From positions 1 to 52,722 of the forward strand of contig JASBRJ010000129.1 of NCBI GenBank assembly GCA_030149525.1: a stretch of DNA of 52,722 nucleotides. Reading direction: 5' to 3'. Both the position numbers and the translations under genes were made by a program. The stretch comes from a bacterium. GTDB taxonomy: Bacteria > Vulcanimicrobiota > Xenobia > Xenobiales > JADMJV01. The notes beneath the pieces were generated by a model that was not told where the DNA came from, did not search any database, and saw nothing but the letters and a program-made list of their open reading frames with translations. This document shows positions 1 through 8,517 of this stretch, one piece after another. Position 1 is the first letter of the stretch. The number at the start of each line of letters is the position of its first letter.

Positions 1-4
1 AAGC

Positions 5-40
5 AAAAAACCGAGATCGCGAGCCGGTCTCGGTTTTTTT
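5..40. terminator. Bidirectional intrinsic terminator
   Basis: A perfect 12-bp stem pairs AAAAAACCGAGA (5-16) with TCTCGGTTTTTT (28-39) around an 11-base loop, with A and T runs on the two flanks. It lies directly behind the last gene of the leftward hpd-aroF operon, so it most likely ends that transcript. Its symmetry means it could also stop transcription from the other side, outside the window. Confidence 0.9.
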
Positions 41-386
41 AGTCTCCCCTCAAGCTCCAGCCGCTTCGAGACGAGTAGGTGAGGCGGTAGTGAAGGAGTT
101 GAGTGGGTAGCTCCAGAGTCACTTCCGCCTCGTCGTCTCCCACTCTGGGCCGACGATATTTCATGTGCTCTTCATGGTCTGCCTGTTCCATCTCAATGAT
201 CCGAACATCACCTATGGAATTCAGGCTTTGGGGGATGCCCCAACAGCACAGATACCATTCATTGGGGCCGTCACCCTCGGTGCATCTTTGGAGAGGCAGC
301 CCGAATCGGTAGGCATCCAGCGCCAGCACTGCGGTCAAGACGTTCAGCTCGTCGACACTGAGAGCACGAATCCGGCGGCTTCTCAA
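39..386 (-). CDS. Hypothetical protein, 115 aa, last gene of the aroF operon
   Basis: I do not recognise this protein. It would start at a TTG (384-386), 4 bases after the aroF stop codon, and its stop overlaps the operon terminator. The frame is closed upstream by a TGA at 441-443 and holds no ATG before the TTG; no good ribosome binding site is visible, so coupled translation from aroF is assumed. The product is polar and acidic in its second half (GDDEAEVTLEL) and has no signal peptide or membrane segment. Its place between aroF and the terminator argues that it is real, but weak start signals and lack of a family leave some doubt. Confidence 0.5.
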   Translation of the reverse strand: MRSRRIRALSVDELNVLTAVLALDAYRFGLPLQRCTEGDGPNEWYLCCWGIPQSLNSIGDVRIIEMEQADHEEHMKYRRPRVGDDEAEVTLELPTQLLHYRLTYSSRSGWSLRGD

Positions 387-390
387 GCAA

Positions 391-1524
391 CTATGAAGGA
401 CGGTGGGAAAAGTAGTGCTGGGCGTTGCTGAGGTGGGGTAAAATCACCTTCTCGAAATCCATAACGGCTCTGATGGCGTGCTCTAGGGGGTCCATAGCCA
501 AGGCTTGCTTAGCGTCGCAGAGCTGCTCCGAGCGGAAAGATTCCTCATGGATGGTCTCCACCAGAAGAGCAGCGGGACGGTAAGGGAGAGCGGCCAGCAT
601 GTTAGGCACCACAAGTCTATCGTCGCCGGCAGCGTGGCTCGGGTCGTAGATGACAGGCAGCACAGTCTGCTCTCTGGCGTAGGTGATCACGTTGAGATCG
701 GGCGTGAATCGATTGTAACCGTTGCCACAGTACATGGTCTTCACACCGCGCTCACACATCATGATATTGAGGTTCTGACGATTGGCGATGTATTCGGCGG
801 CGTTGAACCACTCCACTGCATCGTTGCCGAACCCCCGCTTCAGGATCACCGGTTTGCCGGTGTCGCCCACGGTTTCGAGAAGCTTGAAGTCCTGGGCGTT
901 GCGAGTGCCGATCTGAAAGCAATCCAGATGCTCGGCCAATTCTTCCACCAGGGTGTGGTCCATGACTTCGGAGACATAGGGAATGCCGGTTTCTTCCCGG
1001 ACCTTATCTAAAAGTTTGATACCGTCGAGCCCCATACCCCGAAAATCGGTGGGGCGTGTTCGAGGCTTGAAGGCTCCGGCGCGCAGCATTACGCGGTGAC
1101 GGATATCGAGCTTGTCGGCCAGGGCTGCAATCTTGCGGCCGGCTTCAAAAACCTGCTCCTCTGTCTGAACGGAGTCGGGGCCGACGATGAAAACCGTTTC
1201 CTCCCCGCCGAAACGTCTGACCTTGCCGTCAGGACCGGGGATTTCAACGATTCTTGACTCACGCATCACAGAACGTTGACCTTCCGAGGCGACGCGTCTG
1301 GCAATATTCTTGTAAGAAGAGGAGATTCGCCAAACTCGACCCACGCCCGGAATCGTTTCAAGATATTCCATATGTTGAGCGAGCCCCTTCGGGTCGCCGA
1401 TGACGTGGAGGGTGTCGACGGGCCCTCGACCTTGAATGCGCTCCAGTGTGTTTCCGTATTTCTCTGCCAGTTCAGAAATTTTGCGAAGGCTGTCTTCTCT
1501 GTTACCTTCTAATTCAATTATCAC
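391..1524 (-). CDS. aroF: 3-deoxy-7-phosphoheptulonate (DAHP) synthase, type I-beta-like, divergent
   Basis: DAHP synthase condenses phosphoenolpyruvate and erythrose 4-phosphate in the first step of the shikimate pathway. The 377-aa product has an N-terminal ferredoxin-like (FL) domain (about 1-70), as in Thermotoga and Bacillus-type enzymes, then a TIM-barrel. Visible motifs are RAGAFKPRT (148-156), QIGTRNAQDF (204-213), KPVILKRG (224-231), CERG (257-260) and DPSHAAG (294-300). Expected metal ligands His297, Glu323 and Asp337 are in place, but the usual GPCS motif reads GPDS, so the ligand Cys is Asp117. The GTG start overlaps the upstream gene's stop as GTGA. KDO8P synthase is the main alternative, but the FL domain and KPRT motif favour DAHP synthase. 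Confidence 0.85.
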   Translation of the reverse strand: MIIELEGNREDSLRKISELAEKYGNTLERIQGRGPVDTLHVIGDPKGLAQHMEYLETIPGVGRVWRISSSYKNIARRVASEGQRSVMRESRIVEIPGPDGKVRRFGGEETVFIVGPDSVQTEEQVFEAGRKIAALADKLDIRHRVMLRAGAFKPRTRPTDFRGMGLDGIKLLDKVREETGIPYVSEVMDHTLVEELAEHLDCFQIGTRNAQDFKLLETVGDTGKPVILKRGFGNDAVEWFNAAEYIANRQNLNIMMCERGVKTMYCGNGYNRFTPDLNVITYAREQTVLPVIYDPSHAAGDDRLVVPNMLAALPYRPAALLVETIHEESFRSEQLCDAKQALAMDPLEHAIRAVMDFEKVILPHLSNAQHYFSHRPS

Positions 1525-2108
1525 GTATTTGGTTTCTTTCTTGCGTGAAGTGTGAGGAGCTGCTGCAGGGTGTGCTCGACATCTCCTCGTCGTTTGGTCA
1601 CATGATCGTGAATTCTAAAGAACACCGTACCCAGCTCTTCAAAAAGCTCCTGCTGCTCAACTAAAACGGCAGCCAAGGGCTGCACTCCAATACCTTCCAA
1701 AAGCTGCTCCTCGGAAAGATTGATTTGCTGCCGTAAAGCTTCAAGGTAGTGCTCGGCGCCGGATTTGGTTTTGTCTTTCGCGGCCCGAGCATGACCCTGA
1801 TGAGCGGCTGTTTCCACCTGGGTCGGATTGAGTTTTCTCATGTGGGCGAGGATCCGCAGTTGGATGGAAAACTGACGAAGGAAAAGAGCCTTCGGATCCT
1901 GGTCTTTTTGGTTTTGAGGATCCCAGAGTTCGAGTGCGGCCTCCACCACAAGGCAGAGCCGCTTAAGTTCGGCGTGAAACAGAATCTGGTCGTTGCCGGA
2001 CTGCTTCCTAAGCGCCTGCTCGACTTTGGTCCAAAGAGTGAGACCCCTGACCTTATCCTTGTCCACCCCACCTGAGGTTGGCTGTAGTGGGTGGTGAAAG
2101 TATTGCAC
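1521..2108 (-). CDS. Hypothetical protein, 195 aa, between thyA and aroF
   Basis: No family is recognised. The protein is largely predicted helical, rich in Leu, Gln, Glu and Lys (for example LEALRQQINLSEEQLLEGIG), with no signal peptide or membrane segment, so it is probably a cytosolic helical-bundle or coiled-coil protein. The GTG start at 2106-2108 is supported by an AGGAG that overlaps the thyA stop codon, with an 11-base spacer. Its 3' end overlaps the aroF start as GTGA, so it is co-translated with aroF. Operon position is the only clue to its role. Confidence 0.75.
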   Translation of the reverse strand: MQYFHHPLQPTSGGVDKDKVRGLTLWTKVEQALRKQSGNDQILFHAELKRLCLVVEAALELWDPQNQKDQDPKALFLRQFSIQLRILAHMRKLNPTQVETAAHQGHARAAKDKTKSGAEHYLEALRQQINLSEEQLLEGIGVQPLAAVLVEQQELFEELGTVFFRIHDHVTKRRGDVEHTLQQLLTLHARKKPNT

Positions 2109-2120
2109 GAAAGACTGCTC

Positions 2121-2915
2121 CTAAACCGATATGGGCGCGCGTAACGCCGGATGATGTTGATAGTTCTCCAACGTTACATCATTGGGTGAAAAGCCGTCAA
2201 TGTCCTTGATTGTTGGGTTAAGAACCAGTTGGCAAAGTGGGAGAGGAGTGCGTGAGAGTTGTTCGTCCACTTGCTCCACATGATTTGAGTAGATGTGGAC
2301 GTCTCCGAAGCTATGGACAAAATCCCCCACCTCGAGATCACAGACCTGAGCTACCATATGAGTCAGAAGCGCATAGGAGGCGATGTTAAAAGGAACTCCC
2401 AGAAAAAGATCCGCACTTCTTTGATACAGTCCGCACGATAATTTGCCGTCTAGAACGTAAAACTGGAAAAGGGTATGGCAGGGGGGGAGTGCCATCTCGT
2501 CCAGGTCGGAGACGTTCCAAGCCGAGACGATGTGGCGACGAGAGGTGGGATTCGTTTTGATGTTCTCAACCACCGTCTTAATCTGATCATGGGTTGAACC
2601 GTTACGACCCGGCCAGCTTCTCCATTGAACTCCGTAAACAGGTCCCAACTCTCCATTCTCGTCGGCCCAGGCATCCCAAATACCGCAATTGTTCTCTTTC
2701 AAGAACGCGATGTTGCTCTCGCCTCGGAGAAACCACAGAAGTTCCGTCACTACTGACTTGAAGAAGAGCTTTTTAGTGGTCACGGCGGGGAAGCCGTCTT
2801 GAAGATGAAAGCGGAGTTGAGCGCCAAACTGGCTGTAAGTTCCGGTCCCGGTTCGGTCTTCTTTGTAGGTACCGTTCTGTCGAACTTGCTTCAGCAGTTG
2901 CAGATAGTTGTTCAT
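2121..2915 (-). CDS. thyA: Thymidylate synthase
   Basis: Converts dUMP to dTMP using methylenetetrahydrofolate, in the cytosol. The start chosen (ATG 2913-2915, MNNYLQLLK) gives 264 aa, the same length as E. coli ThyA; an upstream in-frame start would add 21 unrelated residues inside ygfZ. The nucleophile Cys146 lies in PPCHTLFQ, and other signatures are DRTGTGT near the N terminus, [33 protein letters not shown] (one residue differs from the usual QRSCD) and DVHIYSNH. It follows ygfZ by 5 bases. A folate-binding YgfZ neighbour and a folate-using ThyA in one operon make sense together. Confidence 0.97.
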   Translation of the reverse strand: MNNYLQLLKQVRQNGTYKEDRTGTGTYSQFGAQLRFHLQDGFPAVTTKKLFFKSVVTELLWFLRGESNIAFLKENNCGIWDAWADENGELGPVYGVQWRSWPGRNGSTHDQIKTVVENIKTNPTSRRHIVSAWNVSDLDEMALPPCHTLFQFYVLDGKLSCGLYQRSADLFLGVPFNIASYALLTHMVAQVCDLEVGDFVHSFGDVHIYSNHVEQVDEQLSRTPLPLCQLVLNPTIKDIDGFSPNDVTLENYQHHPALRAPISV

Positions 2916-2920
2916 AGGAC

Positions 2921-3808
2921 CTATTCTTCTGTGCCGGTGAGCACTTCTCCCTGGCGTGGAACCACGGTCAAAGTCCACTCCCGGCCGTTCTCATCGGACC
3001 CGGTGAGCGGTTGACCCTCTTGCCCGTATTCTCTGCGAACCATGAGATAACCGATGCTTCCGCCGTCACCGGTGGGTATCGTGCTTTTGACCCGGGCGAC
3101 CTCTTTGCCGTCGATCTTCAAGAACCAACTCGACGGTATCTCTTGGGCGGACTCGAAGCCCCTCAGGTGCCTGTTCAATCGCCCGCGGTGCAGAACTCGA
3201 GCCACAATTTCCTGGCCGGGATAGCAACCTTTGGTTTCTGAAAAGTCTTCCTGTTGAGCGATCTCTACAAACAAGCTTTCGGAATCGTAGTCGACGCCAA
3301 ATTTGGGGCGCCCCATTTTGATTCTTCGCAGCTCGGACTCTCTGAGATCCCAGGGGTTCCCTTGAGTGAGCTTTTGCCGAAACGACTCAACCTGCTCTTC
3401 GGCTACGAAGCACCAGTAGCAGTCCTCTCCGTAGCGAGGGTCGGGATGGAGTTCGTAGCTGGCGGTCTCCAAGAAGTCGGGTCGCTCACCCTGAATGACG
3501 AAGAGTTCACCGGAAGGCTCTTCGGCCTTAACTTTCTCGCCGAAGTGATACCGGTCGATACAGCTCTTGAGAGCCTGAACCTGTTCGGCCGGGGTCAGCA
3601 GCAGCAGGCGATCCTCACGGGCTGAGACCCAGAATTCGGCTTCCACCCGCGCATTCACGGAGAGAAAAAAGTTGTGAACCAAGGGGCTTTCGCTCCCCGG
3701 TAGCTTGTTGGTGGTGAGTCTTCCGAGGAAGTCTTTTCGGTCGGAACCGGTGACAGTTACGAGAGCCCAGTCTTGGTCTGGGAACCAGTTGAAGTTTAAT
3801 TTAGACAC
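2921..3808 (-). CDS. ygfZ: YgfZ/CAF17-type folate-binding protein for Fe-S cluster assembly
   Basis: YgfZ proteins are paralogues of the glycine-cleavage T protein that bind folate and help assemble or repair certain Fe-S proteins. The diagnostic motif KGCYPGQE is at about 193-200, with the conserved Cys195, followed by IVARVLHRG. The 295-aa length is normal for the family, and the N-terminal part has the GcvT-like fold pattern ([14 protein letters not shown]). It sits 3 bases downstream of prs and 5 bases upstream of thyA. Fe-S enzymes elsewhere in this window include IspG, encoded divergently. Confidence 0.9.
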   Translation of the reverse strand: MSKLNFNWFPDQDWALVTVTGSDRKDFLGRLTTNKLPGSESPLVHNFFLSVNARVEAEFWVSAREDRLLLLTPAEQVQALKSCIDRYHFGEKVKAEEPSGELFVIQGERPDFLETASYELHPDPRYGEDCYWCFVAEEQVESFRQKLTQGNPWDLRESELRRIKMGRPKFGVDYDSESLFVEIAQQEDFSETKGCYPGQEIVARVLHRGRLNRHLRGFESAQEIPSSWFLKIDGKEVARVKSTIPTGDGGSIGYLMVRREYGQEGQPLTGSDENGREWTLTVVPRQGEVLTGTEE

Positions 3809-3811
3809 GGT

Positions 3812-4792
3812 TTAACCGAAAAGCTTACTCACCGAGAGGTTGAAGTAGTTGCGTCGGATCGTCTCGCCCAGAAGGGGAGCGACGGAGAGAACGGTGATCT
3901 TGCCACTGCGGGCGGTGGAACTCACGGGCACCGTGTCGGTGACAATGACTTCCTCGATAGGGGAGGCTTCGATCGCTTCCACCGCGTTGCCGGCAAAAAG
4001 GCCGTGGGTCGTGGCTGCGAAAACGCGCTTCGCTCCCTTTTCGATGAGCAGGTCCACGCCGCGGAGGAGAGTTCCTCCGGTGGAAATGATGTCGTCCACG
4101 ATGAGGGCCGTTTTCCCCTCGATGTCTCCCACAAAGTCCATAACATCTACAGCGTCGGGTCGGGGTCGTCGTTTGAAAATAATGGCGAGTCCCGCGCCCA
4201 GCCGCTCGGCAAAGATCCTGGCTCGTGTCACCCCGCCGGCGTCGGGGCTGACCACCACAAGATCTTCCTTGCGAATGTCTTTGTTTCGGAAATAATCGAC
4301 CACAATCGGCATCGCCATGAGGTTGTCGACCGGAATATCGAAGAAACCCTGAATGGCGGCGGCGTGTAAATCTACCGTAATCACCCGGTCGCAACCGGCG
4401 CTCGTCATGAGGTTGGCCACAAGCTTTGCTGTGATGGGCTCTCGTCCCGTGGTCTTCTTTTCCTGGCGCGCGTAGCCGTAGTAGGGCACCAGAGCGGTGA
4501 TGGTTTTGGCCGACGCTCGAGTAAGGGCGTCACACATAACCAGCAGTTCCATAAGGGTGTCGTTGACATTGCCACAGGTGGGTTGAACGATGAAGACTTC
4601 CTGACCTCGGACATTTTCCTCGATCTGGACTCGAAGCTCCCCATTGGTGAATCGCCCCACTAGAGCTTTCCCCAGAGGGACATCGAGATACTCAGCAATG
4701 GCGTGAGCCAGTTGGGGGTTGGAGTTGCCCGTGAAGAGAACGAGGTTCTCTCCCTCCAGGGTAGGTTGCTCCTGCTCTTGTAACACCAGCAT
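3812..4792 (-). CDS. prs: Ribose-phosphate pyrophosphokinase (PRPP synthetase)
   Basis: Transfers pyrophosphate from ATP to ribose 5-phosphate, making PRPP for purine, pyrimidine, His, Trp and NAD synthesis. Signatures are the ATP-binding loop RQEKKTTGREPITAKLVANL (normally RQDRK), DLHAAAIQGFF, the Mg/ribose-phosphate region SPDAGGVTRAR and the PRPP loop VDDIISTGGTL. The ATG at 4790-4792 is preferred: the AAAGG at the hpd stop is 11 bases upstream, while an in-frame GTG at 4801 lies only about 2 bases from it. Starting at the GTG would add three residues. It is co-transcribed with hpd and ygfZ. Confidence 0.95.
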   Translation of the reverse strand: MLVLQEQEQPTLEGENLVLFTGNSNPQLAHAIAEYLDVPLGKALVGRFTNGELRVQIEENVRGQEVFIVQPTCGNVNDTLMELLVMCDALTRASAKTITALVPYYGYARQEKKTTGREPITAKLVANLMTSAGCDRVITVDLHAAAIQGFFDIPVDNLMAMPIVVDYFRNKDIRKEDLVVVSPDAGGVTRARIFAERLGAGLAIIFKRRPRPDAVDVMDFVGDIEGKTALIVDDIISTGGTLLRGVDLLIEKGAKRVFAATTHGLFAGNAVEAIEASPIEEVIVTDTVPVSSTARSGKITVLSVAPLLGETIRRNYFNLSVSKLFG

Positions 4793-4806
4793 TTTTTTCA
4801 CGACCT

Positions 4807-5928
4807 TTACAGATTTCCGCGCCGAGCTTGTTCTCGTTCGATAGCTTCGAACAGGGCTTTGAAGTTGCCCAGGCCGAATCCGCGGCTTCCTCGTCTTTGG
4901 ATAACCTCGAAGAAGACGGTGGGTCGGTCCTGAATCGGTCTGGTGAAGATTTGAAGCAGATACCCTTCATCATCACGGTCCACCAGAATCCCCAGCCGCT
5001 GAAGATCTTCGATCTTCTCTTTGATGACGCCGACCCGCTCTGTGAGGTCTTCGTAATAGGTGTGCGGAATACTCAGAAATTCCAATCCGTTTTCTCTGAG
5101 CTTGTCGACGGTGGAGATGATATCGCCGGTGATGAGGGCGAGATGCTGAACGCCTGGTCCGTCATAGAAGTCCAGGTACTCTTCAATTTGCGACTTCTTC
5201 TTACTCTCGGCAGGCTCGTTGATGGGAAATTTGATTTTCCCGGTGCCGTTCTGCATCACTTTGGACATCAAGGCGGTGTAGTCGGTGGAGATGGCCTCGT
5301 CGTCGAAGTGAAGGAGTTGAGAGAAACCTAAGGTTTTGGCGTAGAAGTTGACCCAATGGTTCATCTTTCCGAGCTCGACGTTGCCCACCACATGATCGAT
5401 GCCTTTCAGGCCTACGTCGCCGTTCGGGGGCTGCTTGTCGCGCTCTTCGAAGCCCGGCATAAAATGACCCTTGTAGGCGCCGCGCTCGACGAAGGTGTGG
5501 ATGGTGTCGCCGTAGGTCTTGATGGAGGCGACTCGAACCACGCCGTGCTCATCCTTGAGTTCCTCCACCTCGGAAACCACCTCCGCGCCTCTCTGGCGGG
5601 TGGCTTCAAGGGCAGCGGCCGCGTCGTCGACCTCAAGCGCCAGAACTCGGACCCCGTCCCCGTGCTTGGCCACATGGTGGGCGATGAAGTTGTCGCTCTT
5701 GATGGCGGAAGTGAGCAAAACTCGGATCTTGCCCTGTTCTAAGAGGTAAGAGGCAGAGCCCCGGCAGCCTGTTTCAGGCCCGCGGTATCCACGCAGGGCG
5801 AATCCAAGAACCGAGCGGTAGAACTCCGCCGATTGCTTGGCATTTCCCACGTAGAACTCTACGTGGTCCATACCCTTAAGTGGTAGGAAGTCTTCAGTTT
5901 CCGTTTCTCTTGTGGCTTCAGCCTGCAT
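4807..5928 (-). CDS. hpd: 4-hydroxyphenylpyruvate dioxygenase
   Basis: An Fe(II) dioxygenase that turns 4-hydroxyphenylpyruvate into homogentisate, in tyrosine catabolism or quinone and tocopherol synthesis. The 373-aa protein has two vicinal-oxygen-chelate halves. The iron ligands are visible as His179 (GIDHVVGNV), His262 (GPGVQHLAL) and Glu341 (FFEVIQR). Further signatures are the KKKSQIEEYLDFYDGPGVQ stretch and GFGLGNFKALFEAIEREQ at the C terminus. The ATG at 5926-5928 has a GAGG 5 bases upstream. It is the first gene of a leftward operon that also holds aroF. No homogentisate-using gene is seen nearby. Confidence 0.96.
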   Translation of the reverse strand: MQAEATRETETEDFLPLKGMDHVEFYVGNAKQSAEFYRSVLGFALRGYRGPETGCRGSASYLLEQGKIRVLLTSAIKSDNFIAHHVAKHGDGVRVLALEVDDAAAALEATRQRGAEVVSEVEELKDEHGVVRVASIKTYGDTIHTFVERGAYKGHFMPGFEERDKQPPNGDVGLKGIDHVVGNVELGKMNHWVNFYAKTLGFSQLLHFDDEAISTDYTALMSKVMQNGTGKIKFPINEPAESKKKSQIEEYLDFYDGPGVQHLALITGDIISTVDKLRENGLEFLSIPHTYYEDLTERVGVIKEKIEDLQRLGILVDRDDEGYLLQIFTRPIQDRPTVFFEVIQRRGSRGFGLGNFKALFEAIEREQARRGNL

Positions 5929-6059
5929 ATTACCTCGCGCTTCTGGTTGTAAGGGGTTGGGAATGACTTTGCCTTCTGTTGGGGAACACCATCTCCTCCC
6001 CAGAATTGCGTCCTTTAGAAGGGTTATGGTGGGGGAAGTTTGGGAATGGAAACAGTGAC

Positions 6060-7304
6060 ATGATTATACGTTTGCGAAATACCATCGAATCCATGGTGGG
6101 CTCGGTCGGCGTGGGGGGCTCCAACCCTGTCCGAGTCCAAAGCATGACTAATACCGATACGGCCGACGTGGAGTCCACCGTCCAGCAGATCATCGAGCTT
6201 GCCGAAGCCGGCTCCGAGCTCGTTCGTTTTACGGTGAAAGATGATTCTAACGCTGAAGCCGTTCCCGAAATCAAAAAAAGAGTTAGAGCGGCAGGTTACA
6301 CCGTTCCTTTGATCGGGGACTTTCATTACAACGGTCACAAACTGTTGGTGAAGCATCCCGAATGTGCTCGGGCTCTGGATAAGTATCGCATTAACCCGGG
6401 TAACGTCGGGGTGGGCAAACAGCACGACGCGAACTTTCGGACCATGATCGAAGCCGCGGTGGAATTCGGGAAGCCGGTGCGAATTGGAGTGAACGGAGGC
6501 TCGCTTGATCAGGCGCTTCTCAAAGAACTGATCGACGAAGATCTGGCAGCTGGAAGTCCTAAGGGAGCCAAGATGGTATTTTTGGAGACCATGGTGGAAT
6601 CGGCACTTCGCTCGGCCAAACAGGCCCGTGAGTACGGTATGGCTGAGGACAAGATCATTCTCTCTACCAAAGTGAGCGAAGTTCAGGAAGTGATTCATGT
6701 CTATCGCGAGCTTTCCAAGCGATGCAACTATCCGCTCCATGTCGGCTTGACCGAAGCGGGCATGGGACTGAAGGGGACGGTGAGCTCCAGTTTGGCGTTG
6801 GGTATTCTCCTCAACGACGGTATCGGAGACACTATCCGGGTTTCTCTGACGCCCAAGCCCGGATCGTCTCGAACAGAAGAGGTGGAAATCTGTCGCGAGA
6901 TTTTGCAGAACATAGGTCTGCGCAACTTTACTCCGCGAGTCACCGCCTGCCCCGGCTGTGGACGCACCACCAGCACACTCTTTCAAGAGTTGGCTATCGA
7001 CGTGGAGAAACACCTCAAGGAGCGGATGAAATACTGGACGGAGTCCGGCTACGAAGGGGTGGAAACCATGAAAGTTGCCGTCATGGGTTGCGTGGTGAAC
7101 GGACCCGGAGAAGCCAAAGGGGCGAATATCGGCCTCTCTCTCCCCGGGACCGGTGAACAACCCAGCGCCCCCGTTTATGCCGACGGAGAGAAAGTGGCAA
7201 CCCTCAAGGGAGACGCCAAAACTATCGCCGCCGATTTCATTCGTATGGTGGATGACTACGTACAGTCTCACTATTCACCCAAGAAAGAGGCCACGACCAT
7301 TTGA
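6060..7304 (+). CDS. ispG: 4-hydroxy-3-methylbut-2-en-1-yl diphosphate synthase
   Basis: IspG (GcpE) carries out the penultimate step of the MEP isoprenoid pathway, using a [4Fe-4S] cluster. With the ATG at 6060 ([20 protein letters not shown]) it is 414 aa; cluster Cys are expected at 297 and 300 (ACPGCGRTT) and 344 ([10 protein letters not shown]). [17 protein letters not shown] and HYNGHKLL are typical. An in-frame TTG at 5979 would add 27 atypical residues. A short ATG frame of five codons at 6045 ends at TGA overlapping the true start (ATGA), which could couple translation. The gene is divergent from hpd across about 130 bases. Confidence 0.95.
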   Translation: MIIRLRNTIESMVGSVGVGGSNPVRVQSMTNTDTADVESTVQQIIELAEAGSELVRFTVKDDSNAEAVPEIKKRVRAAGYTVPLIGDFHYNGHKLLVKHPECARALDKYRINPGNVGVGKQHDANFRTMIEAAVEFGKPVRIGVNGGSLDQALLKELIDEDLAAGSPKGAKMVFLETMVESALRSAKQAREYGMAEDKIILSTKVSEVQEVIHVYRELSKRCNYPLHVGLTEAGMGLKGTVSSSLALGILLNDGIGDTIRVSLTPKPGSSRTEEVEICREILQNIGLRNFTPRVTACPGCGRTTSTLFQELAIDVEKHLKERMKYWTESGYEGVETMKVAVMGCVVNGPGEAKGANIGLSLPGTGEQPSAPVYADGEKVATLKGDAKTIAADFIRMVDDYVQSHYSPKKEATTI

Positions 7305-7654
7305 CGGGCTATCTCCTTCAGCACTCCCCCCAGGACAGAAACGGATTCGAGAGTTTCTTCGAGTCTTGTCTTGCCGGGCTCTCAGAAGATCCCCAGGCTT
7401 GGGTTTTTCTTCGGGGAGATGGAGTCTATCAGGGGCTTCGTGAACAGACCATGGAAGACCCTGGGTTCACGGTCCCGGTCAAAGGTGGTTGGAACGCCTT
7501 GTTGGCCCGCGGGGTGAAGGTGTATATCAATGAGCGGTGCGCCCGGTTGCGGGGCCTTGTGCCTTTTGAGCTTTTCCTTCCGGAGGCCAAGATGGTCCAG
7601 GTGGACACCCTCGCTCGACTTTCACTGCAATCCGGGAAGGTCGTTGTCTTTTAG
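7301..7654 (+). CDS. DsrE/DsrH-like small sulfur-relay family protein
   Basis: The 117-aa protein has the pattern of DsrE-fold proteins: a first strand (TGYLLQHSP), a [12 protein letters not shown] stretch like the family's L-x-GDGV motif, a late strand [16 protein letters not shown] with one Cys, and a C-terminal strand ending in VVVF. Such proteins often carry or sense sulfane sulfur. The TTG start at 7301 overlaps the ispG stop and has AGAGG about 10 bases upstream. It is co-transcribed with ispG. A link to sulfur or Fe-S supply for IspG would be inference; the DsrE assignment itself is moderate. Confidence 0.6.
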   Translation: MTGYLLQHSPQDRNGFESFFESCLAGLSEDPQAWVFLRGDGVYQGLREQTMEDPGFTVPVKGGWNALLARGVKVYINERCARLRGLVPFELFLPEAKMVQVDTLARLSLQSGKVVVF

Positions 7655-7656
7655 CT

Positions 7657-7998
7657 ATGACAGAGGTTGTCGTTCGCTGTATAGATCCTGTCCGTCGGGA
7701 CGCCCTGGCGGAAACGGCTCGTCTGGCGTTGGCTTTTATCAGTGTGGGAAGCGGGCCCGATTTTCAACACTTTGACAGCCGCAAGGGGTTGCGAGTGGAG
7801 TTGAGCGCCAGGGCTCTTGAGAACGGCTGTCACCTGGCCGAGTCGGCCCAGGAGCTTCTTGAGGCCGTTCAGGCGTTCGGAGTCCCCATCTATCGGCTGG
7901 AGAGCGAATCGGATGTCTCTGAAGCGTGGGCCGATTGGTGGCAAACTCTTCCTCTCAAAGAGGCCAGAGAGACTGATATTGACCTGGAGATCCGATAG
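7657..7998 (+). CDS. Hypothetical protein, 113 aa
   Basis: Not recognised. It is a soluble, acidic protein with alternating strand and helix pattern (TEVVVRCIDP; AETARLALAFISVG; ESAQELLEAVQAFGVPIYRL) and no signal peptide. It starts with ATG 2 bases after the DsrE-like gene and ends directly at the start of the phosphoesterase gene, so the three are co-translated. The size and pattern would allow a second small alpha/beta protein acting with the DsrE-like one, but no motif proves it. Confidence 0.7.
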   Translation: MTEVVVRCIDPVRRDALAETARLALAFISVGSGPDFQHFDSRKGLRVELSARALENGCHLAESAQELLEAVQAFGVPIYRLESESDVSEAWADWWQTLPLKEARETDIDLEIR

Positions 7999-8508
7999 AT
8001 GAAAAAGATTGCAGTTATGTCCGACACTCATTGGTCCTCGTGGGATCCACAGAGAGAGTCGACGGCTCAGTTGATATCCGCTTTAGAGGCGGGCTACGAC
8101 GAGATCTGGCACGGCGGGGATGTTGTCTGTGCCGAGGTCTTGGAGCAACTGGAGGCTTTTTGTCCCGTCGTGGTGGTCAAGGGAAATTGCGATGGAGGAG
8201 TCTCTCGCTCTCTTCCCCACGCCGTGGTAGAGACCATCGAAGAGGTTCGGGTCGCCATGATCCATGGGTGGGATGTTCCTTTGGGGCATACCCCGGCCCT
8301 GGTGGATCGATTTCCAAGCGACGTGGATATCATCATTCATGGACACACCCATCTGCGCCGTCGGGAAGAGTTTCAAGGCCAAAGGGATAGGCCGGTGACG
8401 ATTCTTAACCCCGGTAGCGTTTCTTCTCCTCGAGGCGGTGAGACAGCGGGAATGGCGGAACTTGTGGTCAATGGGAGAGAGTGGGACTACCGAATCATCC
8501 CTTTCTAA
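7999..8508 (+). CDS. YfcE/MJ0936-type metallophosphoesterase
   Basis: A calcineurin-like phosphodiesterase of about the family's usual length (169 aa). All metal motifs are visible in order: SDTH at 8-11, HGGDV near 38, GNCD near 62, the MIHGW block near 88 and IHGHTH near 112, followed by the conserved LNPGS. These proteins hydrolyse phosphodiesters in vitro, but their physiological substrate is usually unknown. The start ATG has GGAGA 8 bases upstream and abuts the previous stop codon. It is part of the ispG transcript. Confidence 0.9.
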   Translation: MKKIAVMSDTHWSSWDPQRESTAQLISALEAGYDEIWHGGDVVCAEVLEQLEAFCPVVVVKGNCDGGVSRSLPHAVVETIEEVRVAMIHGWDVPLGHTPALVDRFPSDVDIIIHGHTHLRRREEFQGQRDRPVTILNPGSVSSPRGGETAGMAELVVNGREWDYRIIPF

Positions 8509-8517
8509 GGACGCCCA

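Noticed and set aside
505-1011. Long reading frame opposite aroF
   Set aside because: It mirrors the aroF codons on the other strand, shows no protein family pattern and lies fully inside a clear enzyme gene.
5980-6002. Inverted repeat TGGGGA/TCCCCA between hpd and ispG
   Set aside because: Six-bp arms with an 11-base loop are weak, and no -35/-10 pair fits around it, so an operator call cannot be supported.
6024-7271. 415-codon reading frame opposite ispG
   Set aside because: Its composition (many His, Gly, Phe) is that of a reverse-strand shadow of a conserved gene, with no recognisable motifs.
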